Shown: positions 34,701 through 38,791 of the stretch, piece after piece
Layout of the letters: each line of letters begins with the position of its first letter
Numbering within the stretch: position 1 is the first letter of the stretch
Assembly (NCBI GenBank): GCA_013152295.1
Contig: JAADGQ010000150.1
Coordinates: 1-38,791 of the forward strand
DNA length: 38,791 nt
Reading direction: 5' to 3'
DNA from: Gammaproteobacteria bacterium
Lineage (GTDB): Bacteria; Pseudomonadota; Gammaproteobacteria; JAADGQ01
Notes under the pieces: generated by a model
The model's input: the letters and a program-made list of their open reading frames with translations, nothing else
What the model was told of the DNA's origin: nothing
Databases searched by the model: none
Translations under genes and position numbers: made by a program

Positions 34701-36389
34701 GCCAAAGAGCAGGAGCGTGCCGAGTTTGAGGCGCAGATCGAGACGGCGAAACGTAAAGCTGACGAGACAACCGAAACGGCGCGCATGGCTAACGGTGCTC
34801 ACCAGCAGGCGATGGAACAGATCGCTCGCTTGCAGGCTGACTTGGGGGCAGTGCAGCAGCGCTCTGCTCAAGAGGCGGATGAGCTTGCTGAGGTTGAGGC
34901 GGCGCAAGAGGTATCTAAAGCCAAGGCGGATGCGCGGGAACAAAAGAAGGTAGCGGCAGCGGAAAAGCTGCACCAGCAGACACTGCAAAAAATAGCGTTA
35001 ATGGAGCAGGAGCTTAACGCTGCCCAGCAAGCCTGTGAGCTTAATAACGCTAAATTTCTTGCAGCTGAAAAGGCGCGCTTGACCGCCGAGCGTGAGCGCG
35101 CTCATGTTGACGAAGAGAGTCAGGCACGGCAACAGGCCGATATTGAGCTGGCCCAGTTGAGAGCAGAGGAGGAGTCGGAACGTGCTCGCATTGCTGAGCA
35201 GGAGCGCCAAAAAGCAGAAGAGGAGATCAAGCAGTTGAAGGCGCTGCTGGCGCAGCGAGAGGCTGGTGACAGCGCGACAAAAAAACGGGCCAATACTCCG
35301 TCGTACGACTCGTGGTTGGGTGATGACGACAGTGATCCCTTTAACTTGATGGCGTCTGCCGCCTTTGAGGGTGTTGACTCTGAACAGATCAAGGAGCATG
35401 TGGATGTGCTCGCCTCGAAGGTGGATCGTGAGCAGCGTAAACAGGCTGAGGCGGAGGCTGCCCGCATTGTCGCCGAAGAGGAGGCCGAGCGGATTCGCCA
35501 GGAGCTGAGCACGGCACGAGCGCGCAAAAAAGAGGTTGTCGCAAAAAAAACTCAAATTGAGGGGGTAAATGCTGCCAATATTGATCTGGTATGGGAGACA
35601 TCGTCAGATTATTGGGGCTGTCCTGCAACAACCGGTACAGCGGCAGAGAAAGGCATAACCCGTGAAAGGGCCACTGCGAATGGCAGCCACATTGAAATGC
35701 AATCCGCAGAGCAGTTTGCAGAGCTGCCAACGGCTGCTGAGCAACAGCAGCCTGTTGTTGCTGATGCGGGAGCAGCACCGCGCAAAAAAAGCAGTGCTGC
35801 GTGGATTGGGCTCGGCGTTGCTGGGTTGGTATTGGCGGTGGCTGGCTATCTCTATACCTCTGGGCTTCTGCTAGAGCCGACAGAGAACGGGGTGCCACCC
35901 GCGTCGATACCATTAGTGACGCCATCAGTCAGTGCTGTTTCGCCCCCTGCCGTTGAAGAGAGGTTATCTCCCCCAGCCACAAAAGTAGACGATGGTGAAG
36001 AGTCATTGGCGAACGCTGCTGTGGTACGCGCCGCCAGAAAACGGGTCACCGCAGAGGCGGAGCGTGCTCACCAGCATCTGCTACTGAGCCAGCAAAAAAA
36101 GGCAGCGGTAACCGTTGAGACAGAGAGCCTGGCTACGTTGCCCACACCGGAAAGCGCGCCTCAATTTGTCTCTAAACCTGCACCGAAAGCGCAACTCAAG
36201 CCTGAACTGGCTCTGCCGCCGCCGCGACAAGCAACGCAGGCTCCCGCCAAGGGAGCGCGTCGTTTGAGTGTCGACGATCACACGTTAGAGCAGGTGCTGA
36301 AGGCTGAGCGTACTTGGGAGGAGGATGATCCCGATACTGCCGAGAGGAGCGCCAAAGTGATTAACAAACTGATTGATAACCAATTTTGA
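31779..36389 (+). CDS. Giant membrane protein: cNMP-binding-like + rhodanese-like domains + long coiled coil
   Basis: A 1536-residue protein. Domains in order: a degenerate cNMP-binding-like domain (about 35-125, VVLFTKGERDQQAVYLLSGQ); a second one (about 146-255) with FGEEALLSGG in the phosphate-binding cassette but AKNAS where PRTA/S with Arg is usual; and a rhodanese-like domain (about 262-350, LIDVREADEFNQAAIRGA) with Ser321 (VYSDKEQRS) in place of the catalytic Cys. A coiled coil rich in Ala, Glu, Gln and Arg runs from about 380 to 1160. An acidic patch (YDSWLGDDDSDPFNLM, near 1180), a second short coil, one membrane helix (about 1340-1362, WIGLGVAGLVLAVAGYLY) and a Pro-rich tail complete it. 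Lys/Arg before the helix puts the N-terminal part in the cytosol and the tail in the periplasm. The cNMP-plus-rhodanese pair is known in shorter proteins. The function of this one is not recognised. Confidence 0.85.
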   Translation: MQLLRGIVTASKVIDKDLLKDLDPLNMLGPEKISEITHNSSIEQLSAGVVLFTKGERDQQAVYLLSGQVELSADNNPPLIVKAGSKMARQPLVHHQPRQVTAKALTKVSVLRIDSELLDALLSWNPSSAYEVSDIEQVDDGDWMTVLLQSPLFQRLPAKNIQAVLTRMETRAVRAGDKIVTQGGFDDYYHVVKQGRCAVTRKHPQHGNEVKLAEIGIGQGFGEEALLSGGAKNASVTMMVDGAVMSLNKQDFTRLLAEPLMNFVSFDEMRGRLARGNMLIDVREADEFNQAAIRGAVDVPLSLLRLKSKDLSPKKGYIVYSDKEQRSAAGAFLLAQQNLNVFILRGGLRGAPADEIDSNSDKQEIVEGSAQESSAALDDSPQKQAERAAARQRVEEETVRARAAEQERDQAQGEIARLNAELEAARQQAEAAKKSNAAEVAAREQQQAVHQETEKRHSDEQSAALKQAAEAAQQRADEEIARMKAELEAAQIQAEEEVRRAAELDAARHKAQQDVLKIKKLAQSHFARESKKQEEEEQRRKQELEETKKQAEAEIEQIKIDLEQARQRAESEALKAEEQEAERRRVEEEAARKIEQEHARIQQEIEQREAAEAQRAEQARLAAEREIERTRAELEEARRKTEEENRKFAEAEAARIKSEQEAARIREQALAQQQEEIAAKQRKVEEEARRAEEAEQARLKAEQEAAELAASLEVARQQAQQQAEQQAQKYAATQAALKEAEARAAQSQADEQARQEELRLREVAHEAEQLRIAEQTQQQAEQAIEGMKAELEAARLKTQQESRKVAEAEAVRLAEQEEAARVREQAQAQSAAQIEASQLKIAQEAERAKLAEEARLQAEEEARALKESLQVAEQKAVQESSKVAETKAAIKQAQIDADAARQLLLEKQEEERRRQQETDAQRWQAAEEARQQAEAEIEQMQAALKIANERIEEEAQRSAEMEAARQKADEEALRAKEQERAEFEAQIETAKRKADETTETARMANGAHQQAMEQIARLQADLGAVQQRSAQEADELAEVEAAQEVSKAKADAREQKKVAAAEKLHQQTLQKIALMEQELNAAQQACELNNAKFLAAEKARLTAERERAHVDEESQARQQADIELAQLRAEEESERARIAEQERQKAEEEIKQLKALLAQREAGDSATKKRANTPSYDSWLGDDDSDPFNLMASAAFEGVDSEQIKEHVDVLASKVDREQRKQAEAEAARIVAEEEAERIRQELSTARARKKEVVAKKTQIEGVNAANIDLVWETSSDYWGCPATTGTAAEKGITRERATANGSHIEMQSAEQFAELPTAAEQQQPVVADAGAAPRKKSSAAWIGLGVAGLVLAVAGYLYTSGLLLEPTENGVPPASIPLVTPSVSAVSPPAVEERLSPPATKVDDGEESLANAAVVRAARKRVTAEAERAHQHLLLSQQKKAAVTVETESLATLPTPESAPQFVSKPAPKAQLKPELALPPPRQATQAPAKGARRLSVDDHTLEQVLKAERTWEEDDPDTAERSAKVINKLIDNQF

Positions 36390-36405
36390 GGCTGCTGGCT
36401 ACTAA

Positions 36406-36840
36406 CTAATTGGTGTCATCCGCTGTTGGTTTTTCTGCCTCAACATATTGAAAAATACTGGCTTTCAGTGGCACGCCTGACTCATCCACAACATAGGCTG
36501 TCCATTTGCCCAGCATGCGTGGGTCAAGACGTTTGCTGGAGTGAATTCGCCAGCGCGGCCCTTCGACAGAGAAACTGATATCTGCAATGACTGCGCCATC
36601 GTACTCCCAGCGGTGGTGTATCGTCTGTCCGTCGAGAAAGCGCAGATCGGTGAAGAAATAGATCTGCTCAACATCGTTGCCTAATACGGCGATCTCATCA
36701 ACAGGCTCCCGGTTTTCTACGGCACTGGTAAACAGGGCTCGGGCTACGTAGCCCTCTTGGGTGGTGGGCTCTGCCGCAACGGTGCTGACAAAGCAGCATG
36801 TCAACATGCCCCACAGTGGCACGCTCAGGTGTCTCATCAT
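36406..36840 (-). CDS. DUF2914 secreted protein
   Basis: A 144-residue protein with a signal peptide (MMRHLSVPLWGMLTCCFVST, cut after VAA). A DUF2914 domain follows: ARALFTSAVENREPVDEIA, IYFFTDLRFLDGQTIHHRWE, GPRWRIHSSKRLDP, GKWTAYVVDESGVPL. The family is found in periplasmic or surface proteins of proteobacteria. It has no established role and a beta-rich fold is likely. Its stop lies 16 bp from the stop of the giant coiled-coil gene on the other strand. The periplasmic location matches that protein's C-terminal tail, but a link is only a guess. Confidence 0.85.
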   Translation of the reverse strand: MMRHLSVPLWGMLTCCFVSTVAAEPTTQEGYVARALFTSAVENREPVDEIAVLGNDVEQIYFFTDLRFLDGQTIHHRWEYDGAVIADISFSVEGPRWRIHSSKRLDPRMLGKWTAYVVDESGVPLKASIFQYVEAEKPTADDTN

Positions 36841-36954
36841 CGCTGGTTTTCCCCTTCGTATGCAGATTTTGCGTATCCCATGACATCACGTTATGGGGCT
36901 ATTATGCCCATCTCAATATCTGTGTCGGCGAAAGTGTTGGCACAAATAAGTTTT

Positions 36955-36981
36955 TTGCCTAAGGGGCATTCTGGTTATAAT
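36955..36981 (+). promoter_or_regulatory. rdgC promoter candidate
   Basis: A perfect TATAAT (36976-36981) lies 47 nt before the rdgC ATG. The best -35 match, TTGCCT (36955-36960), has a short 15-nt spacer, so the -10 is more convincing than the -35. Confidence 0.45.
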
Positions 36982-37028
36982 CCGCGCCCTTTTTCTCTGT
37001 TTTTTCCTTTATTTTGGCGGGGATGCCT

Positions 37029-37949
37029 ATGTGGTTTAAAAACCTTCATTTTTACCGGTTTATCAAACCATTCACGCTCTCTGCGGAGCAGCTGGAGGCG
37101 GAGCTTGGCAAAAACTGTTTTCGTCGCTGTGGCTCACAAGAGCTGGGCAGTTACGGTTGGGTTTCGCCGCTGGGACGAGGCGCTGACGCGCTACTGCATG
37201 CGGCGAATGGTTATCTGATGGTCGCTGCATGCAAAGAGGAGAAGATACTTCCCGGCGCGGTGGTCAACGAAATTTTGGGCGAACGGGTCGCAGAGCTGGA
37301 AGAGCAGCAGATGCGTCGTGTTCATTCCAAAGAGCGTGCCGAGCTGCGCGATCAGGTGATCAACGAGCTGCTGCCACGCGCATTTTCGCGCACGCAGCGC
37401 ATGCACGCCTATATCGCCCCACAGCAGGGCTACCTGATCATCGACTCGGCGAGCAGCAAAAAGGCTGAAGAGCTCACGGTGTTGCTGCGCAAGTCATTAG
37501 GTTCACTGCCAATTGCGCTGCCCGAGAGCAATGAGAATCCGGTGGCGGTGATGACGCGCTGGCTCACCGACGGCGACTGCCCGGCTGATTTCACGCTGGA
37601 GAGCGAGTGCGAGCTGCGCTCGCCAGAAGAGGAGGGCGGTATCGTCCGCTGCCGGCGGCAGAACCTGGAGTCACAAGAGATACAGAGCCATCTCGAAGCG
37701 GGCAAGGGGGTTATTCGTCTCGCCTTGAGCTGGAACGATCGCCTCTCATTTGTGCTGGATGAATCTCTGGCAATCAAGCGCTTGAAGTTTCTCGATATTA
37801 TCCAAGAGCAGGCCGCAGAGGTCGAGACGGATGACGCCGTGGTACGCTTTGACGCCGACTTTTCTATCATGAGTCTGGAGCTTTCGGCGTTTATCGACCG
37901 ACTCTTTGCGGTGATGGGGGGTGAAAAGCCGTTGCCGTCTGACGGATGA
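37029..37949 (+). CDS. rdgC: Recombination-associated protein RdgC
   Basis: A 306-residue RdgC with MWFKNLHFYRFIKPFTLSAE at the start, FRRCGSQELGSYGWVSPLG, ATG-independent KEEKILPGAVVNEIL, and RAFSRTQRMHAYIAPQQGYL. E. coli RdgC begins MLWFKNL, so the ATG at 37029 is chosen over ATG 37023 or TTG 37014. GGGG at 37018-37021 gives normal spacing. RdgC forms a ring around double-stranded DNA and restrains RecA. The length is normal (about 300). It is followed by minC after 122 bp. Confidence 0.95.
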   Translation: MWFKNLHFYRFIKPFTLSAEQLEAELGKNCFRRCGSQELGSYGWVSPLGRGADALLHAANGYLMVAACKEEKILPGAVVNEILGERVAELEEQQMRRVHSKERAELRDQVINELLPRAFSRTQRMHAYIAPQQGYLIIDSASSKKAEELTVLLRKSLGSLPIALPESNENPVAVMTRWLTDGDCPADFTLESECELRSPEEEGGIVRCRRQNLESQEIQSHLEAGKGVIRLALSWNDRLSFVLDESLAIKRLKFLDIIQEQAAEVETDDAVVRFDADFSIMSLELSAFIDRLFAVMGGEKPLPSDG

Positions 37950-38071
37950 TATGTCGCTTTTGCATGGTTCCGCTCCGCCTCTTCTGTTTGTTGCGGCACC
38001 ATCGAATAAGTTAACATCGCAATCGATTTTACGACTTAAGCGGATACGCAAGCTTGCCAAGCCACCACAAT

Positions 38072-38791
38072 ATGTCCCATTCAGAGCACAACAGTCACGA
38101 TCCTGATCCCTGCATGAAGTTGAAGGGGCGCCTGTTTCCTCTGTCTGTATTGCAGCTGAACCATCTCGATTGGCCGCAGCTTGAAGCCGAGCTTTGCGAT
38201 AAAGTCGCGCAGGCGCCTGACTTTTTTTGTCACGCGCCCGTTGTTCTCGATCTGGAGGCTCTCAGAGCGTGGATTTTAACCAGCTGCGCCGTATTGTCGA
38301 ACAGCAGCAGCTTATTCCCGTGGGCGTGTTGAGCAGCAGTGAACAGCAACAAGGCGCTGCTCGCGAAGCCGGGTTGGCACTGATTAAATCCGGCAAGCCA
38401 CCACTCGATGACAAGGGGGGGGATAAGCAGGCGGATAAAAAGAGAAAAGCGCCCGTGGCGCAGTCAGATGCTTGTGCCCAGGTTATCCGTCAAAACGTAC
38501 GTTCCGGTCAACAGGTCTATGCCAAAGGCGGTGATCTGGTGGTGATGGGATCGGTAAGCCCTGGGGCAGAGATCCTGGCTGACGGTAATATTCACATCTA
38601 CGGCGCACTGCGCGGCAGAGCATTGGCGGGAGCCGCTGGCGACACCGCTGCAATGATCTTTTGTCACAATTTGCAAGCAGAGTTGATCGCTGTCGCTGGT
38701 AATTTCCGCTTGAGTGATGATATACACCAACGCTACTTGAAGCAGCGCGTTGCGGTGCATTTAAGTGACGGCAAGATGTTGATTGACCTGT
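38072..38791 (+). pseudogene. minC: Septum-site determining protein MinC, frameshifted, 3' end outside window
   Basis: The ATG at 38072 opens a MinC N-terminal domain (MKLKGRLFPLSVLQLNHLDW, then [15 protein letters not shown]). The frame then goes wrong and stops at 38332. From about 38269 the continuation lies in another frame ([20 protein letters not shown]) and runs without a stop to the window end. That part includes the MinC C-terminal beta-helix: [40 protein letters not shown] and [19 protein letters not shown]. One missing base between about 38261 and 38268 explains this. MinC blocks FtsZ assembly at the poles. Because both halves are well conserved, this is either a very recent mutation or a sequencing error. 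A run of eight G (38415-38422) lies in the linker between the two domains. Confidence 0.85.

Noticed and set aside
38255-38285. Programmed -1 frameshift as the explanation for minC
   Set aside because: The zero-frame codons ATT TTA do not form a good X XXY YYZ slippery heptamer and no strong downstream stem was seen. A base deletion or sequence error is simpler.

Overview
The window looks like chromosomal DNA of a free-living or symbiotic gammaproteobacterium. The evidence is a set of proteobacterial core genes: lolC/lolD, tyrS, rpsT, rsmJ, znuABC, anmK, rdgC and minC. It also has a two-subunit glycine decarboxylase (gcvPA/gcvPB) and many PP2C, HDOD, STAS and PilZ signalling proteins. That mix is common in sulfur-oxidising or otherwise environmental gammaproteobacteria, but the sequence alone does not fix the genus. 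I see no tRNA, rRNA, insertion sequence, prophage or CRISPR array. Genes are packed tightly, with many short overlaps on both strands.

Layout. Positions 3-1220: a TraB/PrgY-type membrane protein cut by the window edge. 1221-1613: a gene-free stretch with a promoter and a hairpin, leading into a small SRPBCC protein (1614-2141). 6872-2264 (minus strand): a signalling operon encoding an HDOD-PP2C protein, an RsbW-like ATPase, a STAS protein, an MlaF-like ABC ATPase and a membrane HAMP-PP2C phosphatase. 10121-7038 (minus): a long DUF349 helical protein, preceded by lolD and lolC (12082-10165). 12230-13505 (plus): a DUF374 acyltransferase-like gene and a PilZ gene. 16075-13502 (minus): an M23 peptidase and anmK. 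16261-17460: tyrS, followed by a small lptM-like lipoprotein gene whose 3' end runs antisense into znuB. 19174-17614 (minus) znuCB and 19336-20304 (plus) znuA form a zinc-uptake locus. A polysaccharide deacetylase, rpsT and rsmJ follow. At 22839-25591 a Fur-box-controlled iron transporter (fbpA, fbpB) has no ATPase gene next to it.

Positions 25602-30625 hold a glycine cleavage operon, gcvT-gcvH-gcvPA-gcvPB, with dgkA overlapping its end. A PfkB-family kinase (30679-31617) comes next. After a hairpin-rich spacer there is a 1536-residue protein (31779-36389). It joins two cyclic-nucleotide-binding-like domains, a rhodanese-like domain lacking its catalytic cysteine, about 800 residues of coiled coil, one membrane segment and a proline-rich tail. 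A DUF2914 secreted protein, rdgC and a frameshifted, edge-truncated minC close the window.

The two most unusual parts are the partner-switching operon that carries a lone lipid-transport-type ATPase, and the giant coiled-coil protein. Smaller oddities are: an 18-bp palindrome that exactly fills the spacer of the rpsT promoter; a possible AUU start for znuA; the lptM/znuB and rpsT/rsmJ antisense overlaps; and the minC frameshift.
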